A stretch of DNA of 64,000 nucleotides, from NCBI GenBank assembly GCA_017828975.1, contig JAGAJN010000003.1, forward strand, positions 27,979-91,978, written 5' to 3'. Position numbers and translations under genes: made by a program. Source of the DNA: Oscillospiraceae bacterium. GTDB taxonomy: Bacteria > Bacillota > Clostridia > Oscillospirales > Ruminococcaceae. Within the stretch, counting starts at the first letter, position 1; each line of letters starts with the position of its first letter. Positions 8,901-17,396 of the stretch are shown in pieces. Below the pieces are notes generated by a model, which saw nothing but the letters and a program-made list of their open reading frames with translations, had not been told where the DNA came from and did not search any database.

Positions 8901-9563
8901 GTGAAAGTTGTAATTGTCGGCGGCGGCAAGGTCGGCTACTATCTTGCCAAAACTCTTCTTGAACATATGCACGAGGTCGTGCTTATCGAAATAAATAAGC
9001 TGACCTGTGCTTCTATTGCAAATGAGCTGGATATTCCCGTAATTTGCGGAGATTCTACACTTATCGAAACTCTTGAATCCGCTTCTCTGGAGGAAGCTGA
9101 TGCAATGATATGTGTCAGCGGAATGGACGAGGTAAATCTTATCACCTGTCAGCTGGCAAAGAAGATATTCGGCGTTGCGAAAACAATTGCCAAGGTAAAT
9201 AATCCCAAAAATGCTATCGTTCTAAAAGAACTTGGCGTTGACAATGTTATCAACAGCACCGACAGCATTACGTCCCTTATCGAGCGTGAGGTGGATACTT
9301 CCAAAATAAAGGAGCTTATCTCCCTAAACCACGGCGAAGCGGTCATTTGTGAGGTAACATTGCCCGAAAAATATTACTATGACGGCAAGCAGCTGATGGA
9401 CATCAAGCTGCCCGGGCTTTTCAATATCGTGTCCATTACAAGAGGTAACTCGCTGATAATCCCCCGTGGTCAGTCGGTGCTGAGAAGCGGTGACAAGTTG
9501 CTGGTTATCTCCGATTCCGACGAGCTGAAAATGCTTCGTTCGGTGCTTAAGCTTAAGGATTGA
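8901..9563 (+). CDS. trkA: TrkA-type potassium-channel regulator (RCK), second copy
   Basis: 220 residues; GTG start after AAGGAG. GGGKVGYYLAKTLLEHMHEV and IEINK form the nucleotide-binding unit, followed by CGDSTLIETL and an RCK-C domain with KYYYDGKQLMDIKLP. It is clearly related to the gene just before but diverged, so the two may form a hetero-oligomeric gating ring. It is followed within 15 bases by the FtsA-like gene, suggesting one transcript. Confidence 0.9.
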   Translation: MKVVIVGGGKVGYYLAKTLLEHMHEVVLIEINKLTCASIANELDIPVICGDSTLIETLESASLEEADAMICVSGMDEVNLITCQLAKKIFGVAKTIAKVNNPKNAIVLKELGVDNVINSTDSITSLIEREVDTSKIKELISLNHGEAVICEVTLPEKYYYDGKQLMDIKLPGLFNIVSITRGNSLIIPRGQSVLRSGDKLLVISDSDELKMLRSVLKLKD

Positions 9564-9578
9564 CAGGAGCTGATAAAG

Positions 9579-11783
9579 TTGGCAAGAGCAGTAAAAAATC
9601 CCCCGAAAACCGAGGAAAAGCCTAAAAAACGTCCCGCTGCCCGTTCAAAGAGAAAGCAGACCGAGGCGGACGTTTTTTCGTTGGATATTGGTACACGAAC
9701 TGTCGTGGGAATAGTGTCCCATTACGAAAATGACAAATTTACCGTGAAATATTCGGTGTCCGTTCCACATACAAAGCGGGCTATGACCGATGGACAGATA
9801 GAGGACATTGATGCCGTTGCAAAGGTTGCTGCCGAGGTCAAGGCAGAGCTGGAAAAGCAGTCGGGAATACGCCTGAAGGACGTTGCCATCGCCGCTGCGG
9901 GACGTGCTTTGAAAACCTGCCGTGCCACAGCCGAGATAGACGTTGAGGACAGGGACACCATTACCGAGGATATGGTGAAATCCTTCGAGCTGGAAGCCGT
10001 TTCTAAGGCTCAGACGGAGCTTGACCGAAGCGGTGAGACCGAAGCGGCGGCGTTTTACTGCGTCGGACACACGGTAATCAGCTATCATCTGGACGGTTAT
10101 CCCATAAAAAGTCTGGTGGGACATAAGGGAAAAAAGGTCACGGTGGAGCTTATTGCGGCGTTTCTGCCGGGGCTTGTCGTGGAGAGCCTTTATTCCGTTA
10201 TGGACAAGGTTGGGCTGAATGTTGCCAGCCTTACTCTTGAGCCTATTGCGGCTATGAATGTTATCATTCCTCCCGAGGTACGTCTGATAAACATTGCTCT
10301 TGCGGACATCGGAGCGGGTACCTCCGATATTGCCGTTTCGCAAAACGGAAGCATTGTTGCCTATGCAATGGCGACCATTGCGGGTGATGAAATTACCGAG
10401 GAAATAATCAAAAAGTATCTGGTGGATTTCGATACTGCCGAGGAAATGAAGCTTTCGGCGCTCAAAGACACCATTTCATATAAGGATATTCTGGGATTTG
10501 AACACACCCTGACTTCGGAGGAATTTATCGGAAGTCTGTTTCCTGCTGCCGAACAGCTTGCGGAAACCATTGCCGACAATATTGTAAATGCAAACGGCTC
10601 TGCCCCTGCCGCTGTGTTCCTTGTGGGCGGCGGAAGCCGTATCCCAAATCTTGCCAAAATGGTTGCTGAGAAGCTGGGCGTTCCCGAAAACAGGGTGGCT
10701 GTGGGCGGAAATACTTTCCTGAAAAATGTTGAAATTTCCGATGAGGTGCTGAAAGGTCCCGAATATGTAACTCCTATCGGCATCGGTGTAACATCGACCC
10801 TGCAAAAGGGCTACGATTTCTCCGTTGTCACCGTCAACGACAAGCGGCTGAGAGTGTTTGACACGAGAAAGCTGACTGTTCTCGACCTGCTGATGATGGC
10901 AGGGTACAAGTCCCATCACATTATCGGACGTTCGGGAAGAAGCATTACATTCACCTTAAACGGCGAAAAACAGACGGTTCGGGGCACTCCTGCGCTGCCC
11001 TCAGAGCTTACTGTGAACGGCAGTCCGTCCTCCATTGAGGCGGCGGTCACTCAGGGAGATGTTATCTGTCTGAAGCCTGCGGAAAACGGCGTAAATGCGC
11101 AGCTTTCCATCTCCGATATTGCGGGGGACCTTACGGTGAAGCATATTTCCGTTGATGAGATAGATTACACCGTGGGTACGGAGGTTTTCGTCAACGGCGA
11201 ATCTGTCAGCGGCGATTATGTGGTGCAGAATTTCGACAAGGTGGAGGTTTCTTCCGTTTCGACTCTGGGCGACCTGCTGAAACGGTTGGGAATTTCTCCC
11301 GAAAAGCTGGAATTTTTCCGAAACGGCGCAAGTGTTTCCGTAAACACCCTTCTTGAGGACGGGGACAGCTTTACCGTTCGTGACAAAAAGCCGTCACCGA
11401 CCGTCACTCCGAAAATTCCCGAAAAGCTGCCCGAACCGCCTGTTTTCGAGGAAGATGACGAGGAGGACGAGCCTGTTCCCGAAGTAGTTGTTACAAGAAG
11501 AAAGCCCGAGCCGCCTGTTTTTGAGGAAGATGAGCCTGTTCCAGAGGAAAAGTCTGCGGTTGAATGTACGGTGGTTCGTTTGAACGGAAAAAATGTTAAG
11601 CTGGAGCCAAAATCCGACGGTTCATCAAACATTTTCCTTGACCTGATGGCGATAGCGGACATCGACATCAACGCAGCGCCGCCTTCGGGAAATATGATAC
11701 TTACCATTAACGGCAAGGAAGCGGGTTATATGGACGAGGTGCACACGGGTGATACGATAGTTATCCGCTGGGACGATAACTGA
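9579..11783 (+). CDS. Large FtsA-like actin-fold protein with C-terminal extension
   Basis: 734 residues with a TTG start after AGGAGC. A basic N-terminal tail (about 1-30) is followed by an FtsA/PilM-type ATPase domain (about 32-410): SLDIGTRTVVGIVSHY (phosphate 1), ADIGAGTSDIAV (phosphate 2) and VFLVGGGSRIPNLAKM (adenosine). FtsA normally ends near residue 420. Here about 320 more residues follow, with several small beta-rich units, an acidic Pro/Glu linker in which PPVFEED...EPVPE occurs twice, and a final beta-rich unit with GNMILTINGKEAG. The usual FtsA C-terminal amphipathic helix is not seen. It is probably a cytoplasmic division or envelope-assembly factor; the exact role is unknown. 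Confidence 0.85.
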   Translation: MARAVKNPPKTEEKPKKRPAARSKRKQTEADVFSLDIGTRTVVGIVSHYENDKFTVKYSVSVPHTKRAMTDGQIEDIDAVAKVAAEVKAELEKQSGIRLKDVAIAAAGRALKTCRATAEIDVEDRDTITEDMVKSFELEAVSKAQTELDRSGETEAAAFYCVGHTVISYHLDGYPIKSLVGHKGKKVTVELIAAFLPGLVVESLYSVMDKVGLNVASLTLEPIAAMNVIIPPEVRLINIALADIGAGTSDIAVSQNGSIVAYAMATIAGDEITEEIIKKYLVDFDTAEEMKLSALKDTISYKDILGFEHTLTSEEFIGSLFPAAEQLAETIADNIVNANGSAPAAVFLVGGGSRIPNLAKMVAEKLGVPENRVAVGGNTFLKNVEISDEVLKGPEYVTPIGIGVTSTLQKGYDFSVVTVNDKRLRVFDTRKLTVLDLLMMAGYKSHHIIGRSGRSITFTLNGEKQTVRGTPALPSELTVNGSPSSIEAAVTQGDVICLKPAENGVNAQLSISDIAGDLTVKHISVDEIDYTVGTEVFVNGESVSGDYVVQNFDKVEVSSVSTLGDLLKRLGISPEKLEFFRNGASVSVNTLLEDGDSFTVRDKKPSPTVTPKIPEKLPEPPVFEEDDEEDEPVPEVVVTRRKPEPPVFEEDEPVPEEKSAVECTVVRLNGKNVKLEPKSDGSSNIFLDLMAIADIDINAAPPSGNMILTINGKEAGYMDEVHTGDTIVIRWDDN

Positions 11784-11785
11784 CG

Positions 11786-11824
11786 CTTCGGGCAGCTTTC
11801 CCGATAAAGGAAAACTGTCCGAAG
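11786..11824. terminator. Hairpin between convergent genes
   Basis: CTTCGGGCAGCTTTCC pairs with GGAAAACTGTCCGAAG around a CGATAAA loop, with two mismatches. There is no strong T-run, so termination may be partial. It separates the FtsA-like gene from spoIVB. Confidence 0.65.
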
Positions 11825-11831
11825 TTCGAAT

Positions 11832-13070
11832 TTATGCGGCATTTTCGTCAGAAACGGAAATTTTGCAGGATTCCTCATACATAGTATCGGCGAAAATTGC
11901 ATATCCTTTTTTGGGATTGCTTACAAAAACGTGAGTGACTGCGCCTACCAGCTTACCGTTCTGGATAATGGGGCTGCCGCTCATTCCCTGGACGATGCCG
12001 CCCGTTTCCGCCAAAAGCTGCGGGTCGGTTATGCGAATGACCATATTTCGGCTGTCCGGGGCGTCGGTCAGGTCGATTTTTTCGATGGAAACGGAGTATT
12101 GCTTGGGAGTTTTTCCTTTTATGGTGCTGAGAATATATGCGTCGCCTATCTCAATTTCCTGACGCATTGCAAGAGGTATTCCCGAAGATGCAACAGGCGA
12201 ACTGTCCATTAAACCGTACACTCCGCTTTGACAGTTTTCCGCAAGTATTCCCGATGGAAGTCCTGTGGTGAAGGTGCCCAGCAGCTCGCCGGGCTTGCCC
12301 GATTTTCCCTTAGATACGCCGTTTATGACAACATCTGCGGATTGTCCCGTTGAGAGGGGAAGTATCTCGCCGTTGTCCGAGTCGCATACGGGGTGTCCCA
12401 GACCCGCAAACACGCCTGTTTCGGCGTTGTAGAAGGTGACTGTTCCTATGCCTGCGGTGCTGTCCCGCACCCAAAGACCTGCCTTATATTTGCCGTCCTC
12501 CGAGGATTTTTTCGGGGTGATATAGGACGTGCTGTCTATCGAATTTCTTCGGTAGGAAACGGTAACGGGCTTTCCGTCGGAGCCTGCGATAAGCTTTTGA
12601 AGCTCGGCATTGGTCATGACCTTCTGACCGTTTACTGAGGTTATGATGTCGCCCGCTTGAAGCCCTGCCGATCTGGCGGGGGAAACAAGCTGCCTGTCCG
12701 AGGTAAATTCTCCCGTGTCGATGACCATAACACCGTCGGTCAGGAGCTTTATGCCGAAGGGCGTTCCACAGGGGACGAGGACGGGTTCATCGACATGCGT
12801 AACGCTGACATTTTTGATTGGAACTACTCCGAAAAGCCGAAGCTGCACCTGTTCGGAGGCGTTCTTTGATATGCCGTTTATTTCTGTTGAAACAGGCTTG
12901 ATAAGGTCGGCTGTAAGCGGTTCGCAGGAGAAATTCAGGACGTTTTCTCCGGTCACGTAGTATTCGTCCGGAAGATTAAAGCTGTAATGTGCTGCCGCCG
13001 CAAACAATATTGCTGACAGCGAAACGGCAGCGGCTGACAGTCCCGCTAAAATTTTTGCTGCTGTTTTCAT
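11832..13070 (-). CDS. spoIVB: SpoIVB serine peptidase (S55 family)
   Basis: 412 residues. SpoIVB is secreted by the forespore and cuts SpoIVFA, which releases pro-sigma-K processing in the mother cell. The sequence has an N-terminal signal anchor (about 5-27), a PDZ domain (about 110-190, SAGLQAGDIITSVNGQKVM), the catalytic His in FAGLGHPVCD and the catalytic Ser in GGIVQGMSGSPII. The ATG at 13070 was chosen because AAAGGAC precedes it; a longer in-frame start at 13109 lacks a good site. Length matches the family. Confidence 0.97.
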   Translation of the reverse strand: MKTAAKILAGLSAAAVSLSAILFAAAAHYSFNLPDEYYVTGENVLNFSCEPLTADLIKPVSTEINGISKNASEQVQLRLFGVVPIKNVSVTHVDEPVLVPCGTPFGIKLLTDGVMVIDTGEFTSDRQLVSPARSAGLQAGDIITSVNGQKVMTNAELQKLIAGSDGKPVTVSYRRNSIDSTSYITPKKSSEDGKYKAGLWVRDSTAGIGTVTFYNAETGVFAGLGHPVCDSDNGEILPLSTGQSADVVINGVSKGKSGKPGELLGTFTTGLPSGILAENCQSGVYGLMDSSPVASSGIPLAMRQEIEIGDAYILSTIKGKTPKQYSVSIEKIDLTDAPDSRNMVIRITDPQLLAETGGIVQGMSGSPIIQNGKLVGAVTHVFVSNPKKGYAIFADTMYEESCKISVSDENAA

Positions 13071-13241
13071 AGCTGTTGTCCTTTCTTCACGGATTTTTGC
13101 AGCGAACATGCGCCGCTATATTAATATTGACAGCTTTCAGAAGAATACACGTGTTTTATATTCTGTAATTTTACACCCAACCTTTTGATTAATGTGTCGA
13201 AATTAGCAATACAGAAAAAGGAAATATAATTTACAAATGAG

Positions 13242-13697
13242 GTGTTTTCTATTAATAAAGTAAGGAAATTTCTAATTTTTTTGATGATAGCAGCAACTGC
13301 GGTCTATCCTGTGTTTTTTAATATTATGGGAGGGATAGGAATAATTGTAAAATCGGGAAATGAGCACATCTCAGACGGCATTATGCTTATAGTGTCCTCT
13401 CTGCTGCTGACAGGCGGTGCTGTTCTGGCGATACTGCGGAAAAATATTGCCTCGGTAATATGCACGGCGGCGGGTACGGTGGCTGCGGTCTATGTTATAC
13501 GGACGATCTCGCTGATAGCCAACACGGACAAGCTTGTGATGAGGCATCTGCCTACGGTGGCGGTTCCTGTACTTACTGCGGTAGTCCTGCTGCTGAACTT
13601 TCTTGACCCCGAAGCTGTCAGACGGAGAGCGGAAAAGAAGCGGGCAAAGCTGGAAAGCGAAAACAGAGAGCTTACTGCCGATGAAAAAATAGTGTGA
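13242..13697 (+). CDS. Four-helix membrane protein of unknown function
   Basis: About 151 residues with four hydrophobic segments (about 8-30, 46-64, 68-92, 104-122) and a charged C-terminal tail (RRRAEKKRAKLESENRE) predicted to face the cytoplasm. The start is uncertain. GTG at 13242 has only a distant AAGGAAA, whereas GAGGTG (13239-13244) is ideally placed for a non-standard ATT start at 13251. No family recognised. Confidence 0.6.
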   Translation: MFSINKVRKFLIFLMIAATAVYPVFFNIMGGIGIIVKSGNEHISDGIMLIVSSLLLTGGAVLAILRKNIASVICTAAGTVAAVYVIRTISLIANTDKLVMRHLPTVAVPVLTAVVLLLNFLDPEAVRRRAEKKRAKLESENRELTADEKIV

Positions 13698-13764
13698 AAA
13701 CAAGGAAAATTCTGATTAATGGATGTTCACCCGACCAAATACGCGGTTTGCAACAGAAATATCG

Positions 13765-13880
13765 ATCAATTCAGCGTTCCCCTAGGGAACTGCCTTTGCT
13801 TGGGGGGGACGGGGAAGCGTCCGGTGCAGCCCTTGCACTAAGGTGACAGACTGCGCAAGGAGGCGGCGTTTATCTTTTTT
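13765..13880 (+). ncRNA. Candidate structured non-coding RNA
   Basis: A GC-rich island in an AT-rich intergenic region. Visible helices: GTTCCC/GGGAAC with a 3-base loop (13776-13790), GGACG/CGTCC (about 13807-13822), GTGCA/TGCAC (about 13824-13838), and a closing helix GCCT..TTGC with GCAA..AGGC that encloses most of it. A T-rich run (TTTATCTTTTTTT) follows immediately, like an intrinsic terminator. No ORF with a ribosome site covers it. A raiA-type RNA is one idea, but I cannot confirm a known family. Confidence 0.55.
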
Positions 13881-14042
13881 TCATATCTCACAAAGTAAAA
13901 TCTTAGAAAATAATTATCTACGGACATACATAAAAATTTTACAAACAGATATAATTTTCTGTGTTTTTAAAGTTAAATTATGTGATATACTATAAAAATA
14001 GTGTGAGGAAATAGTTGGATACTACTTTAATCGAAGGGACGG

Positions 14043-14786
14043 ATGAGCTTGCTGAAAAAAATCCTGGCTGCCGTATTGTCCGCAGCTGCCGCAGTAACTG
14101 TGTTAGGCGTTTCGGCAGCGGCTGAAAACAAGACAATGGTGCTTGATGATGCTTACATCAGAATTGAAAATAACATAGGCTGGGATTGTCTTACCAGAGA
14201 TGATATGCCCTCCGAGGCACTTTCCGCAGGCGGTTATACTGCCGATTCGTTTAAGGTATTTGCCGAAAAGAACGACTATTACTTGTACTGCTTCAACTCA
14301 AATAAATCTAATATCATCACCGTCAAGTGCTTTTCAGACAGCAAGTCCGAGGAGATCTTTTCGCTGAACGATGCACCCTATCAGCAGCAGCAGGAGTTGA
14401 TCTCTGAGTTGGCAAGCTGCGGTGTTATACCGGCTGACTCTATGATAAACAGTTCAAATGAGAAGTTTAAGCTGAATGATCAGGCGCTGGTGTATGTTAT
14501 CAATTATTCTTATTCCGCAGGACGGTCGTATAATTACGGATGCACATATTTTACTGTTCAGAACGGCAGCTACATATCCATTGATCTTTTATCTAAGGGC
14601 AAGGAGATCGAAAAATCCACGCTTGCCAAGTTCAAAAATATGATAAACACTGTTGCGTTTACCCGAATTGACAAAAAACCGCTGTTTACCAAGGAACAGC
14701 TGCTTATGGGCGCAGGCGGTCTTTTGATACTGCTTTTTCTGATATTTGTCATTTCGGCAGGTAAAAAGCGCAAAAAGGGAATGTAA
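14043..14786 (+). CDS. Secreted, C-terminally membrane-anchored protein
   Basis: 247 residues; GAAGGGACGG lies before the ATG. A signal peptide (about 1-27, ending VLGVSAAAE) leads to an extracytoplasmic domain of about 185 residues with three Cys residues, then a single C-terminal membrane helix (about 220-240) and the basic tail GKKRKKGM. This layout is common in Ruminococcus surface proteins of unknown role. A strong terminator follows, so it looks monocistronic. Confidence 0.7.
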   Translation: MSLLKKILAAVLSAAAAVTVLGVSAAAENKTMVLDDAYIRIENNIGWDCLTRDDMPSEALSAGGYTADSFKVFAEKNDYYLYCFNSNKSNIITVKCFSDSKSEEIFSLNDAPYQQQQELISELASCGVIPADSMINSSNEKFKLNDQALVYVINYSYSAGRSYNYGCTYFTVQNGSYISIDLLSKGKEIEKSTLAKFKNMINTVAFTRIDKKPLFTKEQLLMGAGGLLILLFLIFVISAGKKRKKGM

Positions 14787-14792
14787 TGATTT

Positions 14793-14822
14793 CGGCTGCG
14801 GTATTGTCGCAGCCGTTTTTTC
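14793..14822 (+). terminator. Intrinsic terminator
   Basis: CGGCTGCG (14793-14800) pairs with CGCAGCCG (14808-14815), followed by six T. Confidence 0.93.
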
Positions 14823-14868
14823 GTCATGCTGTAAATATTACATTTTGGTGATTTTTTTCGACATTCTA

Positions 14869-14897
14869 TTGACATGACGTATATATTGAGATATAAT
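14869..14897 (+). promoter_or_regulatory. Consensus sigma-A promoter
   Basis: TTGACA (14869-14874), 17 bases, TATAAT (14892-14897), a perfect match driving the CmpB-like gene. Confidence 0.88.
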
Positions 14898-14941
14898 ACC
14901 ATTGTTAGGTATGTTTTTCATTCAGATTTGAGGTTTTTTGT

Positions 14942-15778
14942 ATGATAACTATTCCGTTTTTTGGATATAATTTGTATCAGATGTTTCTGATTTTTTGCTT
15001 CTGGTCGTTTATCGGCTGGGGCATTGAAGTTGTTTATATGACCTTGGAAACGGGCGAATTTCAGAACAGAGGGTTTCTGAATATGCCGTTTTGCCCTATC
15101 TATGGCTTCGGCGTGCTGATAGTTGTTGCCAGCTGCCGTCCCATAATAGACCATCCGTTTGTGCTTTTCTTTCTGTCGGCAATAGTTTGTACCGCCGTTG
15201 AGCTGCTGGTGGGCATCGGGCTTGAGAAGATGTTTCACAATATCTGGTGGGATTATTCCCGCGAAAAATTCAACTATAAAGGGTATATCTGCCTGAAAGT
15301 AACGCTTTTATGGGGTATGGGCTGCCTTATCGTTGTGAAGATAGTTCACCCGCTGGTGGAAAAAGGCGTGAACCTCATACCCTTCAAGGTCGGGCTGGCG
15401 TTTATTGCGGTAATGTCCATTCTGCTGATAATCGACATTATTTCGTCGGTGTCCGATGTGGAAAATCTCAACAAATACCTGAAAAAGATAGACGAGATCG
15501 CAAAGCTTATGACAGCAAGCTCGGTGGCGCTGGGAGAAAATCTTTCCAATGAAACCCTTGACCTGAAGGACAAATACAACCGTCTTTTGGAACAGGCAGT
15601 TTCCGCTCAGGGCCGCCTTATTCGGGCGTTTCCATATCTGAAAAGCCCAACCTACGGCATTGCTATGGAGAGTATTAAGCGGAAGTTCTTCGGCGAAAAG
15701 TATAAGACCAGCGAAACTGTGTTGGGGCTTGTGGAGGAAAAGAAGCCCGTTAAGCCGACTTCAAAGCGGGGAAAATGA
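14942..15778 (+). CDS. Putative ABC-transporter permease of the CmpB family
   Basis: 278 residues. Five or so hydrophobic segments in the first 170 residues carry family-like blocks: FWSFIGWGIEVVYMTLETGE, FQNRGFLNMPFCPIYGFG and WWDYS. These match the clostridial family annotated as putative ABC transporter permease (ABC_trans_CmpB). A charged cytoplasmic tail follows. No ABC ATPase gene is adjacent, so a transport role is not supported by context. The promoter and terminator on each side make it a single-gene unit. Confidence 0.85.
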   Translation: MITIPFFGYNLYQMFLIFCFWSFIGWGIEVVYMTLETGEFQNRGFLNMPFCPIYGFGVLIVVASCRPIIDHPFVLFFLSAIVCTAVELLVGIGLEKMFHNIWWDYSREKFNYKGYICLKVTLLWGMGCLIVVKIVHPLVEKGVNLIPFKVGLAFIAVMSILLIIDIISSVSDVENLNKYLKKIDEIAKLMTASSVALGENLSNETLDLKDKYNRLLEQAVSAQGRLIRAFPYLKSPTYGIAMESIKRKFFGEKYKTSETVLGLVEEKKPVKPTSKRGK

Positions 15779-15798
15779 TCTTATTATTTCCGAAAATA

Positions 15799-15840
15799 AA
15801 GTACCAAAGCGAATCGAATAAGTTTGCTTTGGTACTTTTT
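15799..15840 (+). terminator. Intrinsic terminator
   Basis: AAGTACCAAAGC (15799-15810) pairs perfectly with GCTTTGGTACTT (15826-15837), followed by a T-run. Confidence 0.93.
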
Positions 15841-15885
15841 GCATATGTATGAATTTTTAAACAAATATACTTGAAAGGACATAAT

Positions 15886-16845
15886 ATGTCAAAATACATA
15901 CTAAATACAATGATAATACTGCTGACACTTATGATATATCGGAGAAGTGTTTGCGGTTATATAGGAAATAATTGGAAAACAGGCAGAAAAGCTATTGCTG
16001 TTTCGCTCTCTGTCGGTGTGGGGCTTGTGTGCATAGCGGTCATCATTTTTCTGACGTTTTTTGAAGCTTGCTTTGTATGCTGTACGGCGGCTGTCGGTTT
16101 CCTTTTGCGTCATCAGCTGGCAGAAATATTCAAGGCACAGTATGCGAGGAAGCATGGAAAGCTTCATGCCGCAAAAACTGCCGGTATAATCTGCTTTTCG
16201 CTCTGGCTGGGGCTTGCTTTGTTTTATCGTACGGATATTGGAACGCCTATAGGCTTAAAAAACTATCTATATCACAAATACAATGAGGAATTTAAGTACA
16301 TAGGTGTAAAGCCTGATGGGGCAAATTATGGATTTTATCCCATAAACGGAAATTGTGAAACAGATAAATTTAATGTAGTAAGAAAGAAATATCTATCCGT
16401 AGGGAGCAGGCTTTTGGCTAGTGATAATTATTATGGGATAATTATCAGGGAAGATTATCAGGATTTTATAAAAGGGATACTTAAAAAATATTATGATGAT
16501 GCAGACGTAGAAATTAAATTTCAATGGAGCGGTATATCAAATATGGAATATATGAGCGATGTGTTTGATAAATCAGCATCTCTGGATGAATTTTTAAAAT
16601 ATCAGAAAATAAATGGAGATAGTCACAATGTAGCGGAAATGACTATAACATTACCTCAAAAATATTTGGGTAGTGCTGAATCTCAAAAATTGATTTCTCA
16701 ATTTTCAAATGAACTTGCCGATATCACAAATTATGTTACTTTGGATTTTATTTACAGTAAAGAAAAAAGGTTTAATTTGGGATATACGTATGTTATAATA
16801 AACTATTCTGGCGAAGTATTAATAAATAATCATGAGAAAGGATGA
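15886..16845 (+). CDS. Membrane protein with C-terminal soluble domain, unknown
   Basis: 319 residues. ATG at 15886 follows GAAAGGAC at the right spacing; an upstream in-frame TTG was rejected. There are four hydrophobic segments in the first 120 residues, then a hydrophilic, Tyr- and Lys-rich domain of about 190 residues. The second half is clearly more AT-rich than the first, which hints at a patchwork origin. No family recognised. A 17-codon ORF is coupled to its 3' end. Confidence 0.6.
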   Translation: MSKYILNTMIILLTLMIYRRSVCGYIGNNWKTGRKAIAVSLSVGVGLVCIAVIIFLTFFEACFVCCTAAVGFLLRHQLAEIFKAQYARKHGKLHAAKTAGIICFSLWLGLALFYRTDIGTPIGLKNYLYHKYNEEFKYIGVKPDGANYGFYPINGNCETDKFNVVRKKYLSVGSRLLASDNYYGIIIREDYQDFIKGILKKYYDDADVEIKFQWSGISNMEYMSDVFDKSASLDEFLKYQKINGDSHNVAEMTITLPQKYLGSAESQKLISQFSNELADITNYVTLDFIYSKEKRFNLGYTYVIINYSGEVLINNHEKG

Positions 16846-16850
16846 GCAAA

Positions 16851-16904
16851 ATGATACTTACAGATCAACAGTTGATGCTTTTGGATAACTTGATATATTT
16901 ATGA
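16851..16904 (+). pseudogene. 17-codon ORF, likely gene remnant
   Basis: ATG at 16851 with AAAGGATG just before it, 5 bases after the previous stop. The frame encodes MILTDQQLMLLDNLIYL and then a TGA. It reads like the N-terminus of a longer protein that has lost its body, since no continuation is seen in any frame. It may instead be a genuine small peptide. Confidence 0.35.
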
Positions 16905-16960
16905 AAGTGCTGACTTGATCGAAATTTCTATTTTTTCAGCTGCCTGACTGACATATTGAG

Positions 16961-17007
16961 ATGGGTGTTTCCCACCGTAAAGCGGGGAAACACCCATTGA
17001 TTTTTTT
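16961..17007 (+). terminator. Intrinsic terminator
   Basis: ATGGGTGTTTCCC (16961-16973) pairs perfectly with GGGAAACACCCAT (16985-16997), followed by TGATTTTTTT. Confidence 0.92.
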
Positions 17008-17028
17008 GCTTTAGAGTAAACAGAAATA

Positions 17029-17382
17029 TTACTTTTCCTTCGGCTTAAAGATAAGCGCAACTGCCAGACCGAACACCATTGCTGCCGTTATGCCTGCAGC
17101 TGAGGAGGTCAGCCCGCCAGTCAATGCTCCGAGAAGTCCTTTTTCGTTGACGGCTTCCTTTACACCTTCAGAAAGCAGGTAGCCGAAGCCTGTGAGAGGT
17201 ACTGTTGCCCCCGCTCCCGCAAACTCCGCAAAGGGCTTGTAGATGCCCACTGCGCCCAGAATAACGCCTGCCACAACGTACGCCACAAGAATTCTTGCGG
17301 GGGTAAGCTTGGTGTAATCAATCAGCACCTGCCCGATGGCACAGAGAAGTCCGCCTATGAGAAATGACCATATATAGTCCAT
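17029..17382 (-). CDS. spoVAE: Stage V sporulation protein AE
   Basis: 117 residues and strongly hydrophobic (about four helices). SpoVAE is an inner-membrane part of the SpoVA channel that moves dipicolinate into the forespore and out on germination. The start MDYIWSFLIGGLLCAIGQVL, then ARILVAYVVAGVILGAVGIY and GATVPLTGFGYLL, is diagnostic. ATG at 17382 follows GAAAGGAGC; the longer in-frame ORF overlaps spoVAD and was rejected. It starts 14 bases after spoVAD ends. Confidence 0.96.
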   Translation of the reverse strand: MDYIWSFLIGGLLCAIGQVLIDYTKLTPARILVAYVVAGVILGAVGIYKPFAEFAGAGATVPLTGFGYLLSEGVKEAVNEKGLLGALTGGLTSSAAGITAAMVFGLAVALIFKPKEK

Positions 17383-17396
17383 TGTTTGCTCCTTTC

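Noticed and set aside
9645-10343. Open frame on the minus strand (232 codons)
   Set aside because: Shadow of the FtsA-like ATPase domain.
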